Origin: Opitutia bacterium
GTDB taxonomy: Bacteria > Verrucomicrobiota > Verrucomicrobiia > Opitutales > Opitutaceae
Reading direction: 5' to 3'
DNA length: 34,001 bases
Assembly: GCA_003142955.1 (NCBI GenBank)
Contig: PLOH01000106.1
Coordinates: 1-34,001 of the forward strand
Shown here in pieces: positions 17,088 through 25,308 of the stretch (position 1 is the first letter of the stretch; each line of letters begins with the position of its first letter). The translations under genes and the position numbers were made by a program. Under the pieces are notes generated by a model. That model made no database searches, was not told the origin of the DNA, and worked only from the letters and a program-made list of their open reading frames with translations.

Positions 17088-19100
17088 ATGTCCTCGCATC
17101 CCCCCGCAATCATGGCGGTCGATATCATCGGACCCCATCCGTTCGAACGCGATGCGGCGGGCCGGCAAAAGACCCGGATCGGGACGGCCTTTCCGTTCCG
17201 GCGGACGCTGATCACCCTGTCCGGGATTCACGCGTCCCAGCGGATTGAGTTCATCGACCGTCTGAACGAGGCCCGCCACGCCGACGGCGAGCCGCTGCTC
17301 ACCGAGGCGGAGGTGGAGGAGGAATACGCGCGATCGGTGGACCTGATCTTTGACGCGAACCGTATCCTCATCCGGCCCGACCCGGAACACATGGAGCTGG
17401 CGTTCGCCGCGGACGAAATGCTCCAGGAGCTGATTTCAAAGCGCGATCTCAAGTTTCTTTTTGTCATGGACCAGAAGGTGCGCGACGCCATCAAGGAGCG
17501 TGGAGAGTACTGGCGCATCAGCCCGTTGCCCCAGTCGCATGAGGACATCCGGCTCCTCATTGAGAACGCCAAGGTCGGCATCCAGGAACAGCCGGTGTAT
17601 TTCTTCAACCGGTTCACCGGCTCCCGGTATCTGACCTACGGCGAATTCTCCGCGCTCGGGCAGCTCGATGATGAAAGTCTGGCGCGGCAGCTGCAGGAGA
17701 TCGCGGTTTACAGCTCGCAGCGTAACCGGAACGGTTATTTGGAAATCGATTTCTTCGCAGTCGATCCGGCGCGGTTCGGTCCCGCCAGTTTTCGGGAATT
17801 CGACCTCCCGCGCCTCTCCGTGCCGGAGCTGCGAGCGGCCTACCCGCATCTGCTGGACCGATTCCGCAACGCCGTCGAACCGGACTTTCTGCAAGACGAT
17901 CCGCAGATGGAGACTTGGCGCAGCCGGATGCTCAGCACGCTCCTGTCACGGCGCGACCAGACGATCACCGAGGATGTCCTGCGCGATCTCAGCCCGGAGT
18001 TTTTCATGCATGTCGAGTGGCTGCCCGGCGGGCGGTTTGAGGAAGGGGAATTGATTCCGGATCCGCTTTTCGACGAGGCCGAGCACCATCCGACGGACGA
18101 ACAGCTCCAGCGCTTGTGCGATCCGATTGTCCGGGGTTTCATCTTCAACTTCATCCGGGAATACGGCGCCCTCGATAATATCAATATCGGGCGCATCTCC
18201 GAGTCCCTTTCCAAAGAGCGGCCCTTGGTCCGGGGCCGGCGTGGGGTTTATCTGGCGGAGTTGCAGCCGCACGGCGCGACGCAGCCGAGGGTCCGCTTCA
18301 TCCGGTTTCAAAAATGGGGGATTCGGCAGCGGCTGGATGAAGGCAAACCATTGCTGCAGGCGATCCTGGAGAGTGAGGAATATACTGACTACATGCTCGA
18401 TCGCCGGCTCGGCGTGCTGCAACTCGGCATGAATGTGCCGGCTGAAGTCAGCCTGCAACGGACGCGCGAGCGTTATGTTGGAGAGAATCGTGACGTCTCC
18501 GGACAGCTCATTCCCGCGCTTTACTTCGAACGCGACTACCTGCGTGGCGTGGCGACCGACAAGCTGCCGCGTTCAAAGTACCTTAAGCCCGGTTATGCCG
18601 ACCGCCTCGCCTGGTTGCTGGGCCGGGCAGCGGCGGCCAACATGATCGCCGGTCGCGCCCTGGAGGGGACCAAGCAGACCATCTTTGATGACGGAGACGA
18701 AGTGGTGATGGAGAGTCCGTCCACTGGACTGCCGGACCGGTTGGTGGTGTCCGATCCGAGCGGGGCTTTCGCTGACTATAAGCGCAACCTAATCGAGGCC
18801 ACGCCCAGTTATGCCCGACCGGTCAATATGCGGGCAGATTACGCTCCAGATCTGAGGGAATTTGCTGAAACATACTTGGAAGCGTTCAAAGCTGGCTTTT
18901 TGCGTGTGCAAGGGGATTACCGGAGGCGCCGCCGCGCCTTCGATCGGCTGTTCAAGCATTGTTCCTACGATCCGGCCGGCAGCTTCGCTTACCGCTGGGA
19001 GTGTGTGCTGCGCCGGCTCGATCAAGCGGATGTCGAAGCCGTGGTCAGCGGCATCCGCCAGCACATCACCGTACTCGACGGGAGTTCTCGCAGGAGATAG
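17088..19100 (+). CDS. Uncharacterised 670-residue protein
   Basis: I cannot assign a family. The protein is soluble, acidic to neutral and rich in charged helices, with no signal peptide or membrane segment. Segments that look structured are residues about 25-230 (AFPFRRTLITLSGIHASQRIE onward), a middle block with FRVLE-like and helical parts, and a C-terminal half with RVRFIRFQKWGIRQRLDEG near 405 and RTIFDDGDEVV-like and LVVSDPSGAF motifs near 540-565. The pattern of a Lys/Arg-rich strand, a helical block and then an acidic DDGDE motif faintly recalls a protein or lipid kinase fold, but no Gly loop or HRD/DFG pair is visible. Codon use matches its neighbours. It follows the mutase by 106 bp and may be co-transcribed. 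The ATG at 17112 is an alternative start. Confidence 0.8.
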   Translation: MSSHPPAIMAVDIIGPHPFERDAAGRQKTRIGTAFPFRRTLITLSGIHASQRIEFIDRLNEARHADGEPLLTEAEVEEEYARSVDLIFDANRILIRPDPEHMELAFAADEMLQELISKRDLKFLFVMDQKVRDAIKERGEYWRISPLPQSHEDIRLLIENAKVGIQEQPVYFFNRFTGSRYLTYGEFSALGQLDDESLARQLQEIAVYSSQRNRNGYLEIDFFAVDPARFGPASFREFDLPRLSVPELRAAYPHLLDRFRNAVEPDFLQDDPQMETWRSRMLSTLLSRRDQTITEDVLRDLSPEFFMHVEWLPGGRFEEGELIPDPLFDEAEHHPTDEQLQRLCDPIVRGFIFNFIREYGALDNINIGRISESLSKERPLVRGRRGVYLAELQPHGATQPRVRFIRFQKWGIRQRLDEGKPLLQAILESEEYTDYMLDRRLGVLQLGMNVPAEVSLQRTRERYVGENRDVSGQLIPALYFERDYLRGVATDKLPRSKYLKPGYADRLAWLLGRAAAANMIAGRALEGTKQTIFDDGDEVVMESPSTGLPDRLVVSDPSGAFADYKRNLIEATPSYARPVNMRADYAPDLREFAETYLEAFKAGFLRVQGDYRRRRRAFDRLFKHCSYDPAGSFAYRWECVLRRLDQADVEAVVSGIRQHITVLDGSSRRR

Positions 19101-19205
19101 GTACAAAACCAAGTACCGCGTTGGTGATGACTGTACAACCGCACGATATGGGATCGATTCTTTCGCATACTTGACTACATGACCTAGAACACTACTGTCA
19201 TCGCA

Positions 19206-20906
19206 ATGAATGCGGAGCAATCGAGTCCTAAATCATTATCCGTCAACGAGGCAATCAAGGACAGCAGCCGTCTGTTGAGGGGAACGATCGCTGGGGAAAT
19301 GGCGGATCCTTCCACGGGAGCGATCAGCGAGGCAAACTCCCAGCTCACCAAGTTCCATGGGCTGTATCTGCAGGACGATCGCGATCTGCGCCTGGAACTC
19401 CGCAAGCAGGGGAAGGGGAAAGCATTTGCGTTCATGTTGCGGGTTCGGCTGCCGGGCGGGTGCTGCACCAACCGGCAGTACCTCATGCTCGACCGGCTGG
19501 CCGATGAGCGGGGCAGCGGCACTTTGCGGCTCACCACCCGGCAAACGTTCCAACTTCACGGCATCTTGAAGGGCAACGTGAAACCGGTGATCCAGGCCAT
19601 GCACACCGTGCTGTTGGATTCGATCGGCGCTTGCGGGGACGTGAACCGCAACGTGATGGCGCCGCCCAATCCCGAACAGTCGCTGGTTCATCAACAGGTC
19701 TATGAACTGGCGCGCAGTTTTAGCGAAGCCATGCTGCCCCGCACCCGCGCCTATCACGAAATCTGGCTCGACGAGCAGTTGGTTGCCGGCGGCGAACCTG
19801 AAGTCGAACCCCTCTATGGCGCCACCTACCTGCCAAGGAAATTCAAGACCGCGTTCGCGGTGCCTCCGTCCAATGATGTCGACCTGTTTTCCAACGATCT
19901 CGGATTCAGCGCCATCGTGGACAATGGGCGCCTGACTGGTTTCAACGTCGCGGTTGGGGGCGGCATGGGGATGAGCCACGGCAACGCCGAAACGTTTCCG
20001 CGGCTGGCGGATGTCATCGGCTTCGTTCTTCCGGATCAGGTGACGACCCTGGGAGCGGCGGTGATCGCGGCCCAACGCGACTACGGGGACCGGGTGAACC
20101 GCAAGCACGCCCGGCTCAAGTACACGATCGAGGACCGCGGACTGGACTGGTTCAAAGCGGAAGTGGAACGCCGGGCGGGGTTTCATCTCCAGCCGGCCCG
20201 GCCCTGCGAATTCACCGAGATCGCGGACCGCTACGGCTGGCATCGGAACGCTGATGGCTCGTGGTTCTTTGTTCTCTTCGTGCTAAGCGGTCGCATCCGG
20301 GACACGGCGCAGCAGCAGATGAAGACGGCCTTACGCGAGATTGCCCAAATCAACGACGGCGATCTTCGGCTGACGCCCTCGCAGAATATCAGCATTTCGG
20401 GTGTCACCGACGCCACCAAGCCGGCCATCGAGGGCATTCTGGCGCGTTGCGGTCTGGCGACGCAGAATCGCCAGAGCGGCTTGCGGCTGAACACCCTGGC
20501 CTGCGTGGCCCTGCCTACTTGCGGCCTGGCCCTCGCGGAAAGCGAGCGCGCGTTGCCGCCACTCCTTGAGAAACTCGAAGCGGTTCTCGACGACTGCGGC
20601 CTTCGTCACGACGCCATCAGCCTCCGCATGACCGGTTGCCCCAACGGCTGTGCGCGTCCCTATCTCGCGGAGATCGGAATTGTCGGCAAGGCGCCGAACA
20701 AGTATCATCTTTACCTCGGTGCCCGTTACGAGGGCACACGGCTCAACCAGCTCTACGCGGAGTCCCTCACGCCCGACGAAATCGTGGCCACGCTGACGCC
20801 GATTATCCGCCGGTACGCGCTGGAGCGTGCGGCGGGTGAACGGTTCGGCGACTTCTGCCACCGCACGGTGCTACCGGAACGACAACGCGGCGCCGCCGGG
20901 GGTTGA
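19206..20906 (+). CDS. cysI: Sulfite reductase haemoprotein (beta subunit)
   Basis: The 566-residue protein is a sirohaem and [4Fe-4S] sulfite reductase that reduces sulfite to sulfide for cysteine synthesis. The cluster ligands are in the expected C-x5-C and C-x3-C arrangement: Cys433 and Cys439 in ACVALPTCGLA, Cys478 and Cys482 in MTGCPNGCARPYLAE. The first half contains LRLTTRQTFQLHGI, a family signature, and basic residues for sulfite binding. Length matches Escherichia CysI (about 570). The flavoprotein partner CysJ is not in the window, so the electron donor is unknown; a ferredoxin-type donor is possible. The ATG at 19206 lacks a Shine-Dalgarno motif. Confidence 0.95.
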   Translation: MNAEQSSPKSLSVNEAIKDSSRLLRGTIAGEMADPSTGAISEANSQLTKFHGLYLQDDRDLRLELRKQGKGKAFAFMLRVRLPGGCCTNRQYLMLDRLADERGSGTLRLTTRQTFQLHGILKGNVKPVIQAMHTVLLDSIGACGDVNRNVMAPPNPEQSLVHQQVYELARSFSEAMLPRTRAYHEIWLDEQLVAGGEPEVEPLYGATYLPRKFKTAFAVPPSNDVDLFSNDLGFSAIVDNGRLTGFNVAVGGGMGMSHGNAETFPRLADVIGFVLPDQVTTLGAAVIAAQRDYGDRVNRKHARLKYTIEDRGLDWFKAEVERRAGFHLQPARPCEFTEIADRYGWHRNADGSWFFVLFVLSGRIRDTAQQQMKTALREIAQINDGDLRLTPSQNISISGVTDATKPAIEGILARCGLATQNRQSGLRLNTLACVALPTCGLALAESERALPPLLEKLEAVLDDCGLRHDAISLRMTGCPNGCARPYLAEIGIVGKAPNKYHLYLGARYEGTRLNQLYAESLTPDEIVATLTPIIRRYALERAAGERFGDFCHRTVLPERQRGAAGG

Positions 20907-20939
20907 GTCGTGTCTATGCAAATCGCAGGAAGCGAGCAT

Positions 20940-21007
20940 CCGCCTTCGCGGGAAGCTTCGGCGGACAGGTGCTCGCGGACCTGTCCTCCGTAGGCTTGGC
21001 GAAGGAG
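20940..21007. repeat. Long imperfect stem-loop inside copy B
   Basis: GGCGGACAGGT at 20960-20970 pairs with ACCTGTCCTCC at 20979-20989 with one mismatch across an 8-base loop. The pairing continues imperfectly outward through CGCCTTCGCGGGAAGCTTC on the left and GTAGGCTTGGCGAAGGAG on the right. Transcribed from either side it would make a strong hairpin between two convergent genes, so it could stop transcription, though no T-run follows. Confidence 0.55.
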
Positions 21008-21020
21008 ATTCAGACGTGAA

Positions 21021-21045
21021 AATCGCCTGCAAGCAGGCTTCCCAC
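21021..21045 (-). repeat. REP-type palindrome unit
   Basis: On the minus strand it reads GTGGGAAGCCTGCTTGCAGG followed by CGATT. This matches the units at 14861 and 26485 in its GTNGGA start, TT-centred stem and CGATT end. It is a single unit here; the similar half site in copy A lies at the equivalent place (5444-5463), directly before a shared GATCACCTGATG. Confidence 0.65.
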
Positions 21046-21139
21046 ACCGATCACCTGATGGAATTATTCTCCACGAGTGAAGTCGAAGTTCACTCAATAG
21101 AGAAGGTTGAGCCAAACCGCGGCTCCGAGTTCGACGACT

Positions 21140-21867
21140 TCAAGCGTGGGTGGAGCCCTGGAGATACTTCTGCAGCACGTCGATCTCGTGTTTGATGGCG
21201 GCGACAAGGTTGTCCGGAGGGCCAAATTTCTCCTGGTCCTTCGCTTCGATCTTTTCGAGGGTTTCTTCCGCCGTGCGCAACTGCGCGGCCATCGTCCGGG
21301 CACCGAGGCTGAGCGCCGATCCTTTCAATCCGTTGAGCCGGACCAAAAGCGTTTGCTGGCCGGCCAGACTCCGGGTGCCCAGCAGAAGCTCCGTCCATTC
21401 GGTGGCGTCCTGTAGCAGACTCTCCATCAGCGTCCGGTAAGTCTCGGAATCCACGCCAAGCCGGGCACAAACGACGCTGCTTTCTTCGATCGAGCGGGTG
21501 CCGGCCACGTTGGCGTGGACCAGGTGGATTTTCTCGACGACGTTTGCCCGGGTGTAGGGCTTCACGATATACTGGGTGACGGACAGGAGCACGGCTTTCT
21601 GCACCGTGGTCCGGTCGTTGAGCGCGGTGCAAAGAATGATCGGGAGGGCCTTGAAGCGCGCATCCGCGCGATGAGACCAAGCCCGTCCAGGCGGGGCATC
21701 ATGATATCGAGCAGGCAGACATCGAACGGCTCGGGTGAGGCGAGGAGCTGCTGCCAGGCTTCTTCGCCGTCGTTGGCCATGGTGAGCGCGTGACCGCCGT
21801 CTGCTTCGAGGATCCGCTGCATCAACAATCGTGAGATGCGATCGTCTTCCGCTATCAGGATTTTCAT
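21140..21867 (-). pseudogene. Response regulator with C-terminal Hpt-like domain, frameshifted
   Basis: From the ATG at 21867 the first 71 residues are a receiver domain: acidic pair Asp8-Asp9 in AEDDR, phospho-acceptor Asp54 in LLDIMMPRLDG. The frame then breaks. The rest, in another frame from about 21660, gives the remaining receiver motifs (ILCTALND with the switch Thr, YIVKPY with the conserved Lys) and a helical tail. A single missing base in the GCGCGC run at about 21655-21670 restores one protein of about 242 residues. The tail resembles an Hpt phosphotransfer domain, but its signature reads RLNGLKGSALSLGA, with Asn where the phosphorylated His should be. It has no neighbouring sensor kinase. 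It is divergent from the Lrp-type gene, with about 130 bp between them. Confidence 0.8.
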
Positions 21868-21996
21868 GGTCGCGCCGAGATTGCCGTGGAAAGTTCAAAG
21901 AAACGACGAAAAAATGCGGGGGAGGCGCCCGCCGGAATGCTTGCCGGAAGATTAGGATGGATTTGCGGGCGTTTTTGGCAAACATCGCCGTTCCCT

Positions 21997-22479
21997 ATGA
22001 ACCCGGTACTCAAACTCCTGCTGGAAGGCGGCAGCCTCAGCACAGCGCAGATGGCGCAAGTGTTGAACCTGACCGAGGGCGAGATCAACGGGCATCTGGA
22101 ACAGCTGAAGAAGGAGCACATCTTTCTCGGCTGGCGTCCGGTGCTTGACCTGTCCAAGGAAGCCGCCGGCGCCGTGCGAGCGGTGATCGAAGTGCGGATC
22201 ACGCCCGAGCGCGGGGGAGGCTTTAACCGGCTCGCGGAGCGGATCAGCCGCTTTGACGAGGTGGAGTCCTGCTACCTGATGTCGGGGGGCTACGACCTGC
22301 TCGTGTTTGTCACCGGCTCGAGCCTGCAGAAAGTGGCGTCGTTCGTGTCGGAAAAGCTTTCGACCATCGAGGGCGTGATCTCGACGTCGACCCACTTCAT
22401 GCTTCGCTCCTACAAAGAGCAGGGCTATCTGATGGACCTCCCGGCGGAACAGAACGATCGGCTGACGGTGACGCCCTGA
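21997..22479 (+). CDS. Lrp/AsnC-family transcriptional regulator
   Basis: The 160-residue protein has an N-terminal winged helix-turn-helix (LSTAQMAQVLNLTEGEINGHLEQLKKEHIFLGW) and a C-terminal ligand-binding domain (VRAVIEVRITPERGGGF, VESCYLMSGGYDLLVFVTGSS, VISTSTHFMLRSYKEQG). Such proteins form octamers and sense amino acids. The ATG at 21997 is chosen because the helix-turn-helix begins soon after; the open frame from 21886 has no similarity. The aminotransferase gene follows by 88 bp. The same pair, Lrp-type gene then aminotransferase, occurs as alaR (yugG) and alaT (yugH) in Bacillus, so control of that gene is likely (inference). Confidence 0.92.
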   Translation: MNPVLKLLLEGGSLSTAQMAQVLNLTEGEINGHLEQLKKEHIFLGWRPVLDLSKEAAGAVRAVIEVRITPERGGGFNRLAERISRFDEVESCYLMSGGYDLLVFVTGSSLQKVASFVSEKLSTIEGVISTSTHFMLRSYKEQGYLMDLPAEQNDRLTVTP

Positions 22480-22567
22480 CCTTGCCCGCGTCGCGCGCCG
22501 TTCAGGCGCCCCCGACCCCGTGCGCTCATTGCCCGCCCGGACTGCGGGCTCCACCGCCTCCCCACCC

Positions 22568-23743
22568 ATGGATACCAATCGCTTTATTGCCCGTCACGTC
22601 GTCACCCTGCCCAAATCGGGGATTCGCGATTTTTTTGAGATCGTGGCCAAGATGAAGGACGTGATCTCGCTCGGCATTGGCGAGCCCGACTTCACCACGC
22701 CATGGCACATCCGCGAAGCCGCGATCTATGCCCTCGAGAAAGGCAAGACACACTATACCTCGAACCTCGGGCTGATCGAACTTCGCCGGGCCATCTGCGG
22801 CTATGTCGCCCAGCACTATGGCCTGGGTTACCAGCCGGAGAACGAGGTGTTGATCACGGTCGGCGTCTCTGAAGCCCTGGACCTGGTGCTGCGCGCGTTG
22901 ATCGATCCCGGGGACAAGGTGATGTATCACCAACCTTGCTACGTCTCCTATCATCCTTCGGTGACCTTGACCCATGGCATTGCCGTGCCGGTGCCAACCC
23001 ACGCGGCGGACAAGTTTGCGCTGACGGCGGCGTCGCTCGCGGCCGCGTGGCAGCCGGGCTGCAAGGTGCTCCTGCTGAATCTCCCTTGCAATCCCACGGG
23101 GGGCACCTGCGACCGCGAACAACTGGAAGCCATCGCGCGCTTTTGCGTCGAAAAGGACCTGCTGGTGGTCAGCGACGAAATCTACTCGGAGCTGACGTTC
23201 GAGGGCAGCCACACGAGCATCGCCAGTCTTTCTGGGATGCAGGAGCGCACGGTCTTCCTCCACGGCTTTTCCAAGGCCTTCGCCATGACCGGGTGGCGCA
23301 TTGGCTACGCCTGTGGCCCCGCGCCGCTGATTGAGGCCATGATGAGAGTGCACCAGTATTCGATGCTTTGTGCGTCAAGTCTGAGCCAGGAGGCGGCGAT
23401 CGAGGCGCTGTTGCGCGGCGAAGATGCCGTCAAGCGCATGCGGGATCAATATCATCGCCGCCGCGATTTCGTGGTGCGTCGCTTCAACGAGATCGGTCTG
23501 ACCTGCCACCTCCCGCGCGGTTCGTTCTATGCGTTTCCCTCCGTGGCGGCCACGGGGCTGGGCGAGCGGGAGTTCGCGATGAGCCTGCTCGATCAGGAGC
23601 GCGTGGCGATGGTGCCGGGCACCGCCTTCGGCGAGAACGGCCGGGGGTTCGTCCGCGCCAGCTTCGCCACGAGCTACGAGCAATTGGTCGAAGCGTGCAC
23701 CCGCACCGAGCGTTTCGTGCAGGGATTGCGCCGGTCGGCCTGA
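22568..23743 (+). CDS. Class I/II pyridoxal-phosphate aminotransferase (AlaT/PatA-like)
   Basis: The 391-residue protein is a fold-type I aminotransferase. It shows ISLGIGEPDFTTPWHI at the N-terminus, NPTGG (175-179), DEIYSELTF with Asp203, and the PLP-binding lysine Lys236 in GFSKAFAMTGWRIGYACG. A conserved Arg for the substrate carboxylate is expected in RGFVRASFA near the end. The substrate is not certain; alanine or aspartate with 2-oxoglutarate is likely from the subgroup and from the Lrp-type regulator just upstream. The ATG at 22568 fits the conserved N-terminus; an extension from 22520 is Pro/Ala-rich leader. Confidence 0.93.
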   Translation: MDTNRFIARHVVTLPKSGIRDFFEIVAKMKDVISLGIGEPDFTTPWHIREAAIYALEKGKTHYTSNLGLIELRRAICGYVAQHYGLGYQPENEVLITVGVSEALDLVLRALIDPGDKVMYHQPCYVSYHPSVTLTHGIAVPVPTHAADKFALTAASLAAAWQPGCKVLLLNLPCNPTGGTCDREQLEAIARFCVEKDLLVVSDEIYSELTFEGSHTSIASLSGMQERTVFLHGFSKAFAMTGWRIGYACGPAPLIEAMMRVHQYSMLCASSLSQEAAIEALLRGEDAVKRMRDQYHRRRDFVVRRFNEIGLTCHLPRGSFYAFPSVAATGLGEREFAMSLLDQERVAMVPGTAFGENGRGFVRASFATSYEQLVEACTRTERFVQGLRRSA

Positions 23744-23839
23744 AACCTTGCTATTCAGGACGACAGACCGGAGGATCCTGCCGGATCGTACGACGGGTCT
23801 TCCTTCTTACGTATTTCCTCTTAACTCGCGTTCCGCGCC

Positions 23840-25267
23840 ATGTCCCGTACCGTCGCCATCGTCGGCCGCCCGAATGTCGGCAAGAGTCGCCTATTCAACC
23901 GGCTGACGCGAAAGCGCATTTCCATCGTCCATGACCAGCCGGGCGTCACCCGGGACGTGATCGCCGCCGAGGTGGAGGACGGTGCCTACACGCTGCTCGA
24001 CACCGGTGGCATCGGCCTCAAGGGCGGGGAGAGTTCCACGCAGATCGTGGCGGCGACTGAGGGGCAAGTGCAGTTCGCCATCGATACCGCCCAAGTCATT
24101 CTCTTTATCGTGGATGCAAAGGACGGGGTCACCGCGCTCGACGAACGCATTGCCCAGCGACTGCGCCAGAAGGACAAGACGGTGCTGCTGGTGGTGAATA
24201 AGATCGATTTCCATGATCACCGTCGCGACAACCCCGACTTCTACAAGCTCGGCCTAGGGGAGCCGTTCTTCTTTTCGGCCGAGCACGGGGTGGGCGAGGT
24301 GGCGCTGCGTGATGCGATCCTGGAAAAGCTGGGGCCGGCGCCAGTCGAGTCGGCCGCGGCGAAGACGGCGCGCGAGGCGCTCTGCGTTTGTTTCGTCGGC
24401 CGCCCGAATGTCGGCAAATCTTCGCTGAGCAACCGTCTGATCAAGAGCGATCGTTTGATCGTCAACCACGAGCCCGGCACCACGCGCGACGCCATCGAGG
24501 TGCCGTTCGAATTCGAGGGTCGCGACGGCAAGTTTTATCCGTTCCGGCTGATCGACACCGCCGGCATCAAGGCCGCCACAAAACTCTCCTCCTCGGTCGA
24601 ATATTTCTCCCGCCTGCGCGCGCTTGACGCCATCAAGCGGACGGACGTTGTGTTCCTGGTGCTGGATGCGATCGAGGGCGTGACCCAGCAGGACAAAGCC
24701 ATCGCCGGCGAGGTCGTCAAGGAGTCGAAGCCGGTGGTGATTGTCGTCAACAAGTGGGACAAGGTGCATGACGCCTTCCAACAACCGGCGGGCGTGGAAG
24801 GCTATGAAACCGAACGGGAATTTCGGGAGGAGTTTGAGCACGCGCTGTTCGACCGGCTTTTCTTCACGCCCGGCGCGCCGGTGGTGTTTGTCTCCGCCCT
24901 GTCCGGTTACGAGGTGGACCGGATGCTCAATGCGGCCGTGAAGCTCCACCGCCAGCTCGACACCAAACTGCCGACGGCGAAGCTCAACCAGACGCTCACC
25001 CATCTGGCGGACCGCACACCGCCGCCCTCGGTGGGCGGAAAGCGATTCCGCATCTATTACTGCGTGCAGACCGGCAACCGGCCATTCCGCATCCGCCTCT
25101 TCTGCAACCAAGAGCGCCGGCTGACGGAATCGTACCGCCGCTACCTCGAGGCGGGCGTCATAGAGGAGTTTGGACTCGACGGATGTCCGATGCTCTTCGA
25201 GTTGGTCGGCAAGAAGCCGCGCATCGCCCCGGGCATCGCCGCCGCCCACCCGTGGGACGACGATTGA
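23840..25267 (+). CDS. der: Ribosome-assembly GTPase Der (EngA)
   Basis: Der has two tandem GTPase domains and a C-terminal KH-like domain, all present in 475 residues. Domain 1: GRPNVGKS (9-16), DTGG (54-57), NKID (120-123). Domain 2: GRPNVGKS (187-194), DTAG (239-242), NKWD (304-307). The KH-like part spans about 370-475 and includes RIYYCVQTGNRPFRIRLFCN. It acts in maturation of the 50S ribosomal subunit and is essential in most bacteria. The linker and C-terminal tail are of normal length. It lies alone between the aminotransferase and the convergent SDR gene. Confidence 0.97.
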   Translation: MSRTVAIVGRPNVGKSRLFNRLTRKRISIVHDQPGVTRDVIAAEVEDGAYTLLDTGGIGLKGGESSTQIVAATEGQVQFAIDTAQVILFIVDAKDGVTALDERIAQRLRQKDKTVLLVVNKIDFHDHRRDNPDFYKLGLGEPFFFSAEHGVGEVALRDAILEKLGPAPVESAAAKTAREALCVCFVGRPNVGKSSLSNRLIKSDRLIVNHEPGTTRDAIEVPFEFEGRDGKFYPFRLIDTAGIKAATKLSSSVEYFSRLRALDAIKRTDVVFLVLDAIEGVTQQDKAIAGEVVKESKPVVIVVNKWDKVHDAFQQPAGVEGYETEREFREEFEHALFDRLFFTPGAPVVFVSALSGYEVDRMLNAAVKLHRQLDTKLPTAKLNQTLTHLADRTPPPSVGGKRFRIYYCVQTGNRPFRIRLFCNQERRLTESYRRYLEAGVIEEFGLDGCPMLFELVGKKPRIAPGIAAAHPWDDD

Positions 25268-25308
25268 CGGCCGGAATGGGCCGCCGGCTCGATGCGGCCG
25301 CGGCTAAC

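Larger units (their letters stand above)
20906..21108. repeat. MITE-like dispersed repeat, copy B
   Basis: It begins at the end of the cysI stop codon. The left end GAGTCGTGTCTATG matches the left end of copy A (GAGCCGTGTCTATG, one difference). The right 57 bases match the right part of copy A at about 42 of 57 positions, including TCCACGA, GTTCACT and AATAGA. The two ends form a weaker inverted repeat than in copy A (about 8 of 12). Between them lie the long stem-loop and the REP unit listed separately. It fills the gap between cysI and the convergent response-regulator gene. Confidence 0.5.

Noticed and set aside
19236-20243. A 335-codon open frame on the minus strand
   Set aside because: It is antisense to cysI, which has firm family motifs, and reads as a shadow with His/Arg-rich sequence.
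24254-25249. A 331-codon open frame on the minus strand
   Set aside because: It lies wholly antisense to der and shows no recognisable domain.
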